A stretch of DNA of 64,000 bases from Paraclostridium tenue (lineage in GTDB: Bacteria > Bacillota > Clostridia > Peptostreptococcales > Peptostreptococcaceae): assembly GCF_039521565.1 (NCBI RefSeq), contig NZ_BAAACP010000002.1, forward strand, positions 248,001-312,000, written 5' to 3'. The translations under genes and the position numbers were made by a program. Below, piece after piece: positions 44,853-55,441 of the stretch. Position 1 is the stretch's first letter; every line of letters starts with the position of its first letter. The notes beneath the pieces are model-generated. The model did not search any database and had not been told where the DNA came from. It worked only from the letters and a program-made list of their open reading frames with translations.

Positions 44853-45456
44853 AATTTAATCCCTTTATAAGCAACTTGTATGCTCTATCTTTTGCATCTT
44901 CAATTATTTTTTTATCTTCATTTTTAATACATATTGTATGTCCAAATCCAACAACTACACTTTCAAATACCATAATTTGATACTCTTTATCTTCTTGTTC
45001 TTTTATGATATTTTCTGATACTCCAATTAATAATAATTCGTTTATAGCTTTTTTTAATAAATCATATCTTTTATTAATATAATCTTTATTTTTTTCTAAT
45101 ATTTCCTTAAATTCATAATGACTTAAATTAGAAAATAGTATATTGCTAAAAGAACTATAATCTGTTGTACTTTTTTCAACTATATCCAATATAATATAAA
45201 ATTTATCTTTAAAGTTGTCTCCAAATTTTATTTTTTCTATGTTTTCATAAATCTCTATATCCATATTATAAAGAAAGGCTTTTTCTAAAATTTCTTCTTT
45301 AGATTTAAAGTAATCATAAATAGTTCCTTTTCCAATTCCAGCCTCTTTTGCAATATCAGCTACTTTTACTGTGTGAAGCTTAATTCCTTCATGTAAAAGT
45401 TTATTTACTGCATTAAAAATTAATATTTCTTTTTCAGAGTGAGTGTTATTTGCCAC
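44851..45456 (-). CDS. TetR/AcrR family transcriptional regulator
   Basis: 201 residues. The TetR helix-turn-helix is clear (VADIAKEAGIGKGTIYDYFKSKEEIL, about 26-51); the rest is the helical ligand domain. The GTG start at 45456 overlaps the RND pump stop by one base (TAGTG), with GAGGAG upstream, so it is translationally coupled and co-repressed. The palindrome at 49120-49135 is its likely operator. Confidence 0.92.
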   Translation of the reverse strand: MANNTHSEKEILIFNAVNKLLHEGIKLHTVKVADIAKEAGIGKGTIYDYFKSKEEILEKAFLYNMDIEIYENIEKIKFGDNFKDKFYIILDIVEKSTTDYSSFSNILFSNLSHYEFKEILEKNKDYINKRYDLLKKAINELLLIGVSENIIKEQEDKEYQIMVFESVVVGFGHTICIKNEDKKIIEDAKDRAYKLLIKGLN

Positions 45457-48400
45457 TACATCTCCTCCTCATCAATTATGTTTGGTTTTAATTCTTTTTT
45501 ATTAAGTATATCATACATAGCAGGAACTACAAATAATGTTAAAACTGTTGCATAACTAAGTCCTCCGATTGTAACTATTGCCATTGGCTGAATCATATCA
45601 GCCCCTGTACCTATTCCCATTGCTAAAGTTAAAAGTCCAAGTATCGTTGTAAGTGCTGTCATAAGTATTGGTCTTATTCTAGTTTTTCCAGCTAATATTA
45701 ATGCACTTTTTTTGTCAACACCATTAAATCTTAACTGGTTAACATAGTCAATAAAGACTATACCATTATTAACAACTACTCCTGCAAGCATTAAAAATCC
45801 TAGCATTGATATCATACTTAGTTCAAAATTTGTTATTAAAAGACCTAAAAATCCTCCTGTAAATGCAAGTGGAATTGTAAATAATACTATAAATGGTGAT
45901 AACAATGACTGAAATTGTGCAACCATTATTAAGTAAATAAATACTATTGCCAGAGAAATCATTTTTATTAAATCACCAAAAGCACTATCCATAGATTCTT
46001 TTTCTCCACCCATTTCTATGCTATATCCATCAGGTAATTTATAATCTTTTAATTTAGATTCAATTTCTTTACTTACAAGCCCTATATTATGCTTATCATC
46101 TATTGATGATGTTACTGAAATATTTCTTACTTGGTTTTCACGATTTATTGAGTTAAGACTTTCTACTTCTTCAATACTTGCTATATCAATTAACTTAACT
46201 TCTACTTCTTTATTATCTTTTGTTCCTTTTATTTTATAATTACTTAAACTTTCTCTACTTATTGAATTATCTTTATCATCTACAACAATTACTGGATATT
46301 CATTTGAAGCAACGTTTAATGTAGTTGCTGTATTTTCACTTTTTAATGCTTTTGATACTTCTTGATAAACTTGTGCTACTGTTAAAGAGTAATTCATAGC
46401 TTTTTCTTTATCTACTATAATTTTTGTTTCTTTATTATTGTCTACTAGACCATTGTCTACTTCAGTTACACCTTCTGTTTTTTCTAGTATTTTAGCTACA
46501 TCTTTAGCTATATTTTTTAATTTATCTAAGTTATCTCCTTTTACTATTACATTTATTCCCGAACCACCTAATGCTGACATATCCATATTTGAGGAATTAA
46601 CTTTTATTTTTGCATTTAAATCTTTAGTTTTTTCAGTTATTATATTTGCAACTTCTTTACTAGATAATTTTTTATCTTCTTTTAGCAATACATAAAAAGA
46701 TACATTGTTTTTGCCTTGACTAAACATAAAGCTTTCTCCACTACTTTGAAGTGCTCCTACAGTTTCTACATCTTTTATTTCTGTAATTTTATCAATTATG
46801 GTTTCACTCATATCTCTTGTATCTTTTTTTGTTGATTTTTTTGGCATTTCTAAACTTACAGATAACTGTGTACTATCAATTTCAGGCATTAATATAGTTC
46901 CTTTAGATATAATTAAAAATCCACTTCCTAAAAATAATACTAATGACCCAAATAATACTATAAACTTGTGTTTAAGACTTACTTTAAGTAATTTTTCATA
47001 TAAGTTAACGAATTTATCAAATAATTTATGTTCTTTTTTAGTATTTACATTAAGCATTTTTGATGACATTGCTGGAACTAATGTAAGTGCTACTATTAAA
47101 CTTGCCAGTAGTGAGTAGGCAATAGTAAGTCCCATATCCTCAAATAATTGACGAGATAGTCCATGTGTAAATACTATTGGTAAGAATACACATACTGTTG
47201 TAAGTGTAGATGCAAATATTGCTCCTGCAACTTGGTTTGCACCTATTACTGATGCTTTTTTAGCACTCATTCCTTCATTTCTTAGTCTATATATATTTTC
47301 AATAACAACTATACTGTTATCAACCAACATTCCAACTCCTAATGCTAGTCCTGATAAAGATATAATATTCATTGTTACATTACTAAAATACATCATAGTA
47401 ATTGCAAATAAAACACTTATAGGTATACTAAATGCTATTACTATTGTTGGTTTAATACTTTTTAAGAATACAAATAATATAACTATTGAAAGTATTCCAC
47501 CTAATATAAGATTACTTAAAACCGATTGTATAACTATATCAATATAAACACCTTGATCTTGTAGAGGTGTTATGTGCATATCTTTATTTTGATTCGTCAG
47601 TTCTTTTATAGTTTCATTTATTTTCTTTGAAACTTCTGATGTAGATGCTGTACTTTGTTTTTGGAAAGATAATATTATTCCATCATTTCCATTTATTTTT
47701 GCATACATTTTATCTTTATTATTTGCAAGTTCAACATTTGCTACATCTTCAACTTTTACTTTTCCTAATCCATCAATATTAAGTAGTTCTAAGTCTTTTA
47801 AATCTTCTATACTACTTACTTTATCACCTATTTTAACTATGTATTGTTCTTCACCTTCATTTATGTAACCTGCTGGCATGGCAAAGTTTTGAGCAGATAA
47901 AATTTTACTTAAATTTTCTTTTGTTATGTTTTTACCTAAATCTGCATTTTTATAAGCTTCTTCTTTTGCTTTTTCAAGTTCTTTAGATGATTTTTCAATT
48001 TCAGCTTCACTACTTGAAAGTGATTGTGATGCTTTGTTTAGTTCTGAATTTAGAGTAGCTTTTCCAGCTTCTAATTGTTTTTCTTTATCATTTAATTCTT
48101 TTAATTGGTTATTTAAAGATGACTCCTGATTATTAATTTCACTAAGCTTTTCATCAAAAGTTTTAATACCAGTTTCAAGTAAAGTTAAACCTTCTTTTTG
48201 CTCATCACTTACTGGTATATTGTTTTCTTCTTGATTTTTAATCATTTGTTCTAGTTCATCTTTTTTTTTTAATAATTCACTTTTTTGATTTTCTAATTCA
48301 TTTTTTCCACTTGATAATTGACTAATTGCACTTTGAAGTTGTGATTTTCCTGTTTTTATAGCACTACTTCCTTCATTAAGTTCTTTATTTTTTTCTTCAC

Positions 48401-49094
48401 TTTGCTTTTTAAGCTCAGCTTTTCCTTTTGCTATTTCAGCTTTTGCTTTGTTTAATTCATCTTGTGAAGATTTCATTTTTGAATCAATAGAGCTTTTTAA
48501 CTTATTATTAAGTTTTTCAATCTTACTATCATCTAAAGTCATTTTTATGCTTTCTTCTAATATTCCCATTGTATCGACTGAAGCTACTCCATCAATTCTT
48601 TCAAAGCTTGGAATTACTTCTTTTTTTACTATTTTAGATGTTTCTTTTATGTCTTTGTTATTAATATCGATACTAGCTACCATTATAGGCATCATATCTG
48701 GATTCATTTTCATAAGTGTTGGTGTAGATACTTCATCGGCTAATTGACCTTTTACTAAGTCTACTTTTCCACTTAAATCAATCATTGCACTGTCCATATT
48801 CATGTCTTGACTAAATTCAAGCATAATCATACTTGAGTTTTCACTTGATACACTATTAATATTTTCAATCCCATTAGATGTTGCTAAAACCTTTTCCAAA
48901 GGTTTAGTAACAGATTCTTCTACTTTTTCTGGACTTGCTCCTGGATATGTTGTCATTACTATAACGTAAGGCAAGTCTATTTTTGGAAGTAAATCTGTTG
49001 TCATTTCTGTAAAGGATACTCCCCCTAAAATAATTACTAGTATTACAGATACAAAAACTGTAAATGGCCTTTTTACACTAAATTTTGAAAACAT
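45456..49094 (-). CDS. RND family efflux permease (SwrC/YerP-like) with coiled-coil insert
   Basis: 1212 residues of the HAE1/AcrB fold. An N-terminal helix and the pore-domain start (PFTVFVSVILVIILGG, TTYPGASPEKVEESV) are followed by TM blocks with the proton-relay Asp in GMLVDNSIVVIENIYRLR. The second half repeats this (VVNNGIVFIDYVNQLR). About residues 205-390 are a Lys/Glu/Ser/Leu-rich insert with heptad spacing, probably a long coiled coil outside the membrane, absent from E. coli AcrB. In a monoderm this could replace an adaptor. Single-gene pump in an operon with its TetR regulator. Confidence 0.9.
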   Translation of the reverse strand: MFSKFSVKRPFTVFVSVILVIILGGVSFTEMTTDLLPKIDLPYVIVMTTYPGASPEKVEESVTKPLEKVLATSNGIENINSVSSENSSMIMLEFSQDMNMDSAMIDLSGKVDLVKGQLADEVSTPTLMKMNPDMMPIMVASIDINNKDIKETSKIVKKEVIPSFERIDGVASVDTMGILEESIKMTLDDSKIEKLNNKLKSSIDSKMKSSQDELNKAKAEIAKGKAELKKQSEEKNKELNEGSSAIKTGKSQLQSAISQLSSGKNELENQKSELLKKKDELEQMIKNQEENNIPVSDEQKEGLTLLETGIKTFDEKLSEINNQESSLNNQLKELNDKEKQLEAGKATLNSELNKASQSLSSSEAEIEKSSKELEKAKEEAYKNADLGKNITKENLSKILSAQNFAMPAGYINEGEEQYIVKIGDKVSSIEDLKDLELLNIDGLGKVKVEDVANVELANNKDKMYAKINGNDGIILSFQKQSTASTSEVSKKINETIKELTNQNKDMHITPLQDQGVYIDIVIQSVLSNLILGGILSIVILFVFLKSIKPTIVIAFSIPISVLFAITMMYFSNVTMNIISLSGLALGVGMLVDNSIVVIENIYRLRNEGMSAKKASVIGANQVAGAIFASTLTTVCVFLPIVFTHGLSRQLFEDMGLTIAYSLLASLIVALTLVPAMSSKMLNVNTKKEHKLFDKFVNLYEKLLKVSLKHKFIVLFGSLVLFLGSGFLIISKGTILMPEIDSTQLSVSLEMPKKSTKKDTRDMSETIIDKITEIKDVETVGALQSSGESFMFSQGKNNVSFYVLLKEDKKLSSKEVANIITEKTKDLNAKIKVNSSNMDMSALGGSGINVIVKGDNLDKLKNIAKDVAKILEKTEGVTEVDNGLVDNNKETKIIVDKEKAMNYSLTVAQVYQEVSKALKSENTATTLNVASNEYPVIVVDDKDNSISRESLSNYKIKGTKDNKEVEVKLIDIASIEEVESLNSINRENQVRNISVTSSIDDKHNIGLVSKEIESKLKDYKLPDGYSIEMGGEKESMDSAFGDLIKMISLAIVFIYLIMVAQFQSLLSPFIVLFTIPLAFTGGFLGLLITNFELSMISMLGFLMLAGVVVNNGIVFIDYVNQLRFNGVDKKSALILAGKTRIRPILMTALTTILGLLTLAMGIGTGADMIQPMAIVTIGGLSYATVLTLFVVPAMYDILNKKELKPNIIDEEEM

Positions 49095-49119
49095 ATATAT
49101 TTCTCCCCATATTTATAAT

Positions 49120-49135
49120 GACCGACCAGTCGGTC
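49120..49135. promoter_or_regulatory. TetR-type operator upstream of the RND pump
   Basis: GACCGAC-CA-GTCGGTC is a perfect 7-bp inverted repeat with a 2-bp centre, 25 bases before the RND start codon. Its GC content stands out strongly from the AT-rich flanks. The half-site sequence is typical of TetR/AcrR operators. Confidence 0.8.
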
Positions 49136-49239
49136 GGCAATTTAAAGTGTAGCATTTACAACTACTTTTCGCAATATTTTTAATTTTTTATTTTAAAATA
49201 AAAAAGCAAAAATTAATTAATATAATTTTGTAACAAATT

Positions 49240-49273
49240 AAAAGTAGGTGTGAACCTAATCACACCTACTTTT
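49240..49273 (-). terminator. Terminator of pflB
   Basis: AAAAGTAGGTGTGA / TCACACCTACTTTT, 14-bp stem with a 6-base loop, just after the pflB stop. Confidence 0.9.
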
Positions 49274-49276
49274 GAT

Positions 49277-51511
49277 TTATCTATTAGTATGGAATGTTCT
49301 ATTTATAATGTCTAATTGTTGTTCTCTTGTAAGCTTTGTAAAGTGTACTGCATAACCAGAAACCCTTATTGTTAATCGAGGATATTCTTCTGGTCTTTCC
49401 ATTGCATCTTCAAGCATAGCTCTATCAAATACGTTTACATTTAAATGATGTGCTCCTTGTCCAAAATATCCATCCAACATTGCAGTTAGGTTGAAAACTC
49501 TCTCCTCTGCATCCTTTCCTAAAGCTGCTGGAATTATAGAGAAAGTATTAGATATTCCGTCTTGAGAATACTCATAAGGCAATTTAGCAACAGATGATAA
49601 TGAAGCCAATGCACCACTAATATCTCTTCCATGCATAGGGTTAGCTCCTGGTGCAAATGGCTCTCCAGCTTTTCTACCATCAGGAGTATTTCCAGTTTTC
49701 TTTCCATAAACAACGTTAGAAGTAATTGTTAATATTGATTGAGTAGGATATGAATTTCTATAAGTCTTATTTTGTTTTAGTTTATTCATAAAGTTTTTCA
49801 CTAAATCTATAGCTATATCATCTACTCTATCGTCATTATTACCATACTTAGGATAATCTCCTTCTACTTCAAAATCTACAGTAATACCTTGCTCATTTCT
49901 TATTGGTTTAACTTTTGCATATTTAATTGCTGATAGAGAGTCAACACATACAGATAACCCAGCTATTCCACAAGCCATAGTTCTAAATACATCTCTATCG
50001 TGTAATGCCATTTGTAAAGCTTCATATGAATATTTATCATGCATATAGTGAATTACATTAAGAGTGTTTATATATAAATTAGCTAACCAATCAGTAAACA
50101 AGTCAAACTTTTCAATTACTTCTTCATAATCTAAATACTCTGAAGTTATCGGTTCAAATTTAGGACCTACTTGAGTACCTGATTTTTCATCAACTCCTCC
50201 ATTTATTGAATAAAGAAGTGTTTTCGCTAAGTTCACTCTAGCTCCAAAGAATTGCATTTGCTTTCCTATTCTCATGGCAGAAACACAACATGCTATTCCA
50301 TAATCGTCACCCCAATATGGTCTCATAAGATCGTCATTTTCATATTGTATAGAGCTTGTATCTATTGAAACTTTAGCACAGAAATCTTTAAATCCTTTTG
50401 GTAAAGAATTTGACCATAAAACAGTTAAGTTTGGCTCTGGAGATGGTCCTAGAGTATATAATGTGTGTAAAACTCTAAAAGAGTTTTTTGTAACTAATGT
50501 TCTACCATCTATTCCCATACCTCCTATTGATTCTGTTACCCATGTTGGGTCACCTGAAAATAAATCATTGTACTCTGGAGTTCTAAGAAACTTAACCATT
50601 CTTAGCTTCATTACAAAATGATCCATTAATTCTTGAACTTCTTCCTCTGTTATTTCTCCATTTTTTAAATCTCTCTCAAAATATATATCTAAGAATGTAC
50701 TAGTTCTACCTAAACTCATTGCCGCTCCATTTTGGTCTTTTATTGCTCCTAGATAAGCAAAATATAACCACTGAACTGCTTCTCTAGAGTTCTTTGCAGG
50801 TTTAGATATATCAAATCCATAACTTTCAGCCATTCTTTTTAAAGCTTCTAACGCTTTTATTTGATCTGATATTTCTTCTCTTAATCTTATAGTGTCTTCA
50901 TCTATCACATTTACATCTAAACTATTTTTTTGACAAAGTTTATCTTCAATTAATTTATCAACTCCATATAATGCAACTCTTCTATAATCTCCTATTATTC
51001 TACCTCTTCCGTATGCATCTGGTAATCCAGTTATAATACCTGATTTTCTTGCTGCTCTCATTTCATCAGTATAGGCATCAAATACACCTTGATTATGTGT
51101 TTTTCTATATTTAGTAAAAATTTCTTTTACATCTTCATCTAACTCAAAACCATAAGCCTTACAAGATGATTCTACCATTCTTATTCCACCATAAGGCATT
51201 ATAGCTCTTTTTAAAGGTTCATCAGTTTGAAATCCTACAACAACCTCTTTTTCTTTATCCATATAGCCTGGTTTATAAGCATCTATTGCCGATACAGTTT
51301 TTGTATCTACGTCTAAAGTTCCTCCATTGTCTCTCTCTTTCTTAAATAAATCCATCATCTCATCTATTAATGAATTTGTGTTTTCTGTTGCTTTAGCTAA
51401 AAAAGAGTCATCTCCTTCATATGGAGTATAGTTTAATTGTATAAAGTTTCTAACATCTATTTCCTTACTCCACTTCCCACCTTTAAAATCTTTCCAAGCT
51501 GTATTGTTCAT
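49277..51511 (-). CDS. pflB: Formate C-acetyltransferase (pyruvate formate-lyase)
   Basis: 744 residues, the usual length. The catalytic pair is C408-C409 (GIACCVS) and the glycyl-radical loop RVSGYAV carries Gly719. Converts pyruvate and CoA to acetyl-CoA and formate after activation by PflA. No pflA lies on either side in this window, which is unusual since it normally follows pflB. AGGAGGTAACTAA before the ATG; monocistronic. Confidence 0.96.
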   Translation of the reverse strand: MNNTAWKDFKGGKWSKEIDVRNFIQLNYTPYEGDDSFLAKATENTNSLIDEMMDLFKKERDNGGTLDVDTKTVSAIDAYKPGYMDKEKEVVVGFQTDEPLKRAIMPYGGIRMVESSCKAYGFELDEDVKEIFTKYRKTHNQGVFDAYTDEMRAARKSGIITGLPDAYGRGRIIGDYRRVALYGVDKLIEDKLCQKNSLDVNVIDEDTIRLREEISDQIKALEALKRMAESYGFDISKPAKNSREAVQWLYFAYLGAIKDQNGAAMSLGRTSTFLDIYFERDLKNGEITEEEVQELMDHFVMKLRMVKFLRTPEYNDLFSGDPTWVTESIGGMGIDGRTLVTKNSFRVLHTLYTLGPSPEPNLTVLWSNSLPKGFKDFCAKVSIDTSSIQYENDDLMRPYWGDDYGIACCVSAMRIGKQMQFFGARVNLAKTLLYSINGGVDEKSGTQVGPKFEPITSEYLDYEEVIEKFDLFTDWLANLYINTLNVIHYMHDKYSYEALQMALHDRDVFRTMACGIAGLSVCVDSLSAIKYAKVKPIRNEQGITVDFEVEGDYPKYGNNDDRVDDIAIDLVKNFMNKLKQNKTYRNSYPTQSILTITSNVVYGKKTGNTPDGRKAGEPFAPGANPMHGRDISGALASLSSVAKLPYEYSQDGISNTFSIIPAALGKDAEERVFNLTAMLDGYFGQGAHHLNVNVFDRAMLEDAMERPEEYPRLTIRVSGYAVHFTKLTREQQLDIINRTFHTNR

Positions 51512-51715
51512 TTAGTTACCTCCTATATATAGCTTTCATATACCTTATAAACTCATTTACTTTATTACTTACCGTTATAATAGAATTTATACTGTACATA
51601 TTTATTTTGGAATAATTTAATTGTTTTACTCTACCAATTATTAATCCATTTGGTCATTTTTAACAAACCTTTTAAATACAAATTTTACTAATTTATTTTG
51701 TTTTTAAAAATAAAT

Positions 51716-51758
51716 AAAGCAAGGTATTTTTCATTATCTTTGAAAAAGACCTTGCTTT
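51716..51758 (-). terminator. Terminator of cstA
   Basis: AAAGCAAGGT / ACCTTGCTTT encloses a second TTTTTC / GAAAAA pairing, with T-rich flanks, 26 bases after the cstA stop. Confidence 0.85.
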
Positions 51759-51783
51759 ATTTTATATTTAAATGTTAAAAATT

Positions 51784-53199
51784 CTAACTTAATTGATGAC
51801 TTTCTTCTTTTAATTTTTTAACTTTCATTGTAAATAATATAGTAAATAATATTGCTACTAATACTCCTATAATATTTGATATTCCTGCATGTAATCTAAA
51901 TCCTTCTGGTGCTTGCATTATATATGAAACTGTTACAGCTGTCATAAATATTGCAGGTACTGTACTTATAAAGTGATTTTTGTTTTCTTTTGCTAAGTAT
52001 GCTGACCCTGTCCATAACATTATCATTGCTAATGTTTGGTTAGCCCAAGAGAAGTATCTCCATATTATGTTAAAATCTATAAATGTTAATGCAACACCAA
52101 CTATAAATAGTGGTATTGATATCATAAATCTATTTTTTATACTACTTTGATCTATCTTCATAGCATCTGCTATTGTAAGTCTTGCACTTCTAAATGCTGT
52201 ATCTCCACTTGTTATAGGACAAACTACAACTCCAAGTACTGCAAGGAATCCACCTATTGGTCCCATTAAAGTGTTAGATATTGTATTTACTACTGTTGCT
52301 GGTCCTCCTGCTGATAAAATAACATCAAGTTGTGGTACTCCACCAAAGAATGCCATAGCTGCTGCTGCCCATATTAAAGCTATGATACCTTCTGCAATCA
52401 TTGAACCATAAAATACTCTTCTAGTTTCACTTTCTTTTTCAACACATCTAGCCATCATAGGTGATTGTGTAGCATGGAATCCTGATATTGCTCCACATGC
52501 TATTGTTATAAATAAGAATGGGAACAGTGGTTGACCTTCTGGATGTAGATTTTGAAGAGTTATATCTGGTATATGATAACCTTGGAAAATAAGTCCTCCT
52601 GCAACCCCTACTGCCATTATTAAAAGTGCTGCTCCAAATAATGGATATATTTTACCTATAACTGTATCTACTGGTAAAACTGTTGCTGCTATATAATAAA
52701 TTACTATTATTGCAACCCAAACTTTTGCATCTAATGATGTTAATGTTGTAAGTAGTGCTGCTGGACCTGTCATAAATACAGTACCAACTAATACTAAAAG
52801 TACAACAGTAAATACTCTCATTACTGTTTTTGTTGAATTTCCTAAATATCTACCAACTAATTCTGATGCTGAATCCCCTTTGTTTTTCATTGATAAATAT
52901 CCTGATAAGAAGTCATGAACTCCTCCTGCAAAGATACATCCAAATACTATCCATAAAAATGCTGCTGGTCCAAATAGTGCTCCTTGTATAGCACCAAATA
53001 TTGGTCCAAGTCCTGCTATGTTTAGAAATTGTATTAGAAATATCTTTCTCCATTTCATTGGAACATAGTCTACACCATCTTCCATAGTAATAGCTGGAGT
53101 TTGTATTTCATCGTTTATTCCAAACGTTTTTTCTACAAACTTACCATAAGTATAATACCCAATTATAAGTAATGCTATTGACCCTAAGAAACTTATCAT
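51784..53199 (-). CDS. cstA: CstA family pyruvate/peptide transporter, short form
   Basis: 471 residues, about 13 helices. Family blocks: YGKFVEKTFGI near the start, the VFGCIFAGGVHDFLSGYLSMKNKG motif, GFHATQSPMMARC and TSGDTAFRSARL. E. coli CstA/BtsT, about 700 residues, import pyruvate; the shorter Gram-positive form is of the same family. Location directly upstream of pflB, on the same strand but with its own terminator, suggests pyruvate exchange linked to pyruvate formate-lyase. Confidence 0.9.
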   Translation of the reverse strand: MISFLGSIALLIIGYYTYGKFVEKTFGINDEIQTPAITMEDGVDYVPMKWRKIFLIQFLNIAGLGPIFGAIQGALFGPAAFLWIVFGCIFAGGVHDFLSGYLSMKNKGDSASELVGRYLGNSTKTVMRVFTVVLLVLVGTVFMTGPAALLTTLTSLDAKVWVAIIVIYYIAATVLPVDTVIGKIYPLFGAALLIMAVGVAGGLIFQGYHIPDITLQNLHPEGQPLFPFLFITIACGAISGFHATQSPMMARCVEKESETRRVFYGSMIAEGIIALIWAAAAMAFFGGVPQLDVILSAGGPATVVNTISNTLMGPIGGFLAVLGVVVCPITSGDTAFRSARLTIADAMKIDQSSIKNRFMISIPLFIVGVALTFIDFNIIWRYFSWANQTLAMIMLWTGSAYLAKENKNHFISTVPAIFMTAVTVSYIMQAPEGFRLHAGISNIIGVLVAILFTILFTMKVKKLKEESHQLS

Positions 53200-53361
53200 A
53201 TCAGTCTCACTCCCTTTAATTAAATATAAATGATTACTTTTTATATTATTCTTTCTACTTTAATAATAGACCTTATCGACATTTTTTTGTTTCTTATTGA
53301 ACTAAATGTATATATTTATGAATTAAATGCATAAATTCATACATCAAATGCATTTTTATTA

Positions 53362-55284
53362 CTATACTTCTTTTGCTATGGATTTTGCTATAAACTTAGA
53401 ATTAATTATATTTTCTTTTAATTCAATAACATCTACTAATATCAGTTTACTAAGTTTATCTTCTAATTTATCAAAATAATTTTTAATATCTTCTTTAGAA
53501 TTTTCTTTATTCATTAGTAAATCAATATCATAAAATAGTTTTAATTTATCTTTAGCTGTTTTATTATATTCTCTAAAATTGTTTGTTAAAAATCTTATCT
53601 CATTCATAAATATACGTTGATTGTATAAAAATTCATTTATATTACTAGATAATAAAGTTGAATTATTTACATTTATCTTTTTGTTAATAAACTCATTTAC
53701 AACCAACAGCTCTTTTAATTCATTATCTGATTTTACATTTTTTACTCCTAAATCATATAACTTAGTAACTATTTTTTCATTAAATTTAATTGATTTTTCA
53801 ATATCACATTTTGTAACACTACTCATTTTGTACGGTAATATAATTTTATTTGCATATAAAGCTATTACTGTACCTAATACCACAAAAGTTATTCTTTGAA
53901 TAGATAAATCAGTTATATCAGTTCCTATTGATGCTGCTCCTAGTGCAGATATAGTTGTGCATATCATTTGATATTTATATTTACTTTGGTAATTGCTAAT
54001 ATATCCAACTAAAAGAATAATAATAGCTCTTTCTGAAGTATTAGTTATTATAGAAAATACAATTTCAAATATAATAAGACCTGTTATAGTTCCTAAAATT
54101 CTTTCTTTTCCTTTAGATTTGCTAGATTCAAGATATGGTTGAACAATAGAAGATAAACTAAAAACTAACCATTTACCATGTTCTATATTAAATGCACTAA
54201 CTATAAATACCCCTATACTTGTAACTATTGCTCCTCTAAGTGCAAATGTAAACTTAAGAGATTCTTTGTTCATATTTAATTTTAAATCATTTAATCTATC
54301 CATTATATTTGTAACAAAATAATTGTTATATATTTGTTTAACACTATTATCTTTTGTATTTTTTAAATCTTTTGTTAATAAATTTATTGCATCTTGTAGT
54401 TCAAGTATTAAATAATAATTTGAATCGATTAGTTTTTCTTTATATGAAAAGTTTTCTAGATTTTTTAATATTTCATCAATGGTTATTTTTTCATCTACAA
54501 AATCATTTATACTTTTTAATTTATATAAAATTTCATTTAAAACTTTATGGTATCCACTATTTGAGCTTTTATCATCATTTATTTTTCTAAGTGTTAAATT
54601 TATGCTTTCTAAAAATTCACTTATAAATAAATATTGTATAACTTTTATAGGAAGCTCTATATTTTTATCTATTCTTTTATAAACATCAACTGATAAATTT
54701 TTAATGTTATTATATATTTTTGTATTTAAATTAATTATTTCATCTGATTTTTTATTATTTAATACTAATGATATTTCTTCACTTATAGATTCTATAGAAC
54801 TTTTTATAATACTTTTAGATTGCTTTTGTAGCTTATTTTTATTTACTAACATTTGTAATGCCATTATTGATAATCCACAAACTGCAAATGCTAATAATCT
54901 AGTTGGTAATTCATTTATACTTACAGGTGTGTATAACATAAATAAATAAGCTAGTGTAAAAGCTATATATGTAGGTTTTTTAGTATTGTATGTAAATTCA
55001 TATAATACAAAGAATATAACAATAAAAGTTATTATAAGTCCTAGTAATGAATTTATTGATGCTATATATGAAGCAATTCCTATTCCTACTTCAATTCCTA
55101 CAAAATATATTGTGTTTTTTATTGGATTTATTGTGTAATCTGTTCCTAGTAAAGATAATGCTGCTGTAATTCCTACTACCCCAACTAATGTGTTTTCATC
55201 TCCAAATATAGATTTAAATATTATTATTGCAGAAACTATAACTAAAAACATTATAGTTGTAGGTATTATTTTTTTCTTATCCAT
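53362..55284 (-). CDS. FUSC family / aromatic acid exporter-like membrane protein
   Basis: 640 residues with two sets of six short hydrophobic helices (about 5-140 and 345-465), separated and followed by charged helical cytoplasmic regions. The second set has RGAIVTSIGVFIVSAFNIEHGKWLVFSLSSIVQPYLESSKSKGKERILGT, matching the FUSC/YccS-AaeB pattern (H G x W x x L and the R x x G T segment). Function in Firmicutes is unknown; relatives export aromatic acids. AAAGGAG before the ATG. Confidence 0.82.
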   Translation of the reverse strand: MDKKKIIPTTIMFLVIVSAIIIFKSIFGDENTLVGVVGITAALSLLGTDYTINPIKNTIYFVGIEVGIGIASYIASINSLLGLIITFIVIFFVLYEFTYNTKKPTYIAFTLAYLFMLYTPVSINELPTRLLAFAVCGLSIMALQMLVNKNKLQKQSKSIIKSSIESISEEISLVLNNKKSDEIINLNTKIYNNIKNLSVDVYKRIDKNIELPIKVIQYLFISEFLESINLTLRKINDDKSSNSGYHKVLNEILYKLKSINDFVDEKITIDEILKNLENFSYKEKLIDSNYYLILELQDAINLLTKDLKNTKDNSVKQIYNNYFVTNIMDRLNDLKLNMNKESLKFTFALRGAIVTSIGVFIVSAFNIEHGKWLVFSLSSIVQPYLESSKSKGKERILGTITGLIIFEIVFSIITNTSERAIIILLVGYISNYQSKYKYQMICTTISALGAASIGTDITDLSIQRITFVVLGTVIALYANKIILPYKMSSVTKCDIEKSIKFNEKIVTKLYDLGVKNVKSDNELKELLVVNEFINKKINVNNSTLLSSNINEFLYNQRIFMNEIRFLTNNFREYNKTAKDKLKLFYDIDLLMNKENSKEDIKNYFDKLEDKLSKLILVDVIELKENIINSKFIAKSIAKEV

Positions 55285-55393
55285 AATAAAATCTCCTTTA
55301 ATGTTTTGTTAAGTCCTAATATTAAATTTCATACCACTTTCATAGTTTTTTAAACTTAAGTAAATCAATACTTTAAATTTTATATATAATAAT

Positions 55394-55422
55394 AAAAGGA
55401 GTAACTTTTTGTTACTCCTTTT
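55394..55422 (-). terminator. Terminator of the YHYH protein gene
   Basis: AAAAGGAGTAAC / GTTACTCCTTTT, 12-bp stem with a 5-base loop. Confidence 0.88.
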
Positions 55423-55441
55423 TAATATTTATCATAAATTA

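Noticed and set aside
51649..51668. A Rex-like palindrome (TTGGTCA...TTAACAA) upstream of pflB
   Set aside because: Half-sites have two mismatches and a spacing of 3 instead of 4, so a redox-control claim is not supported.
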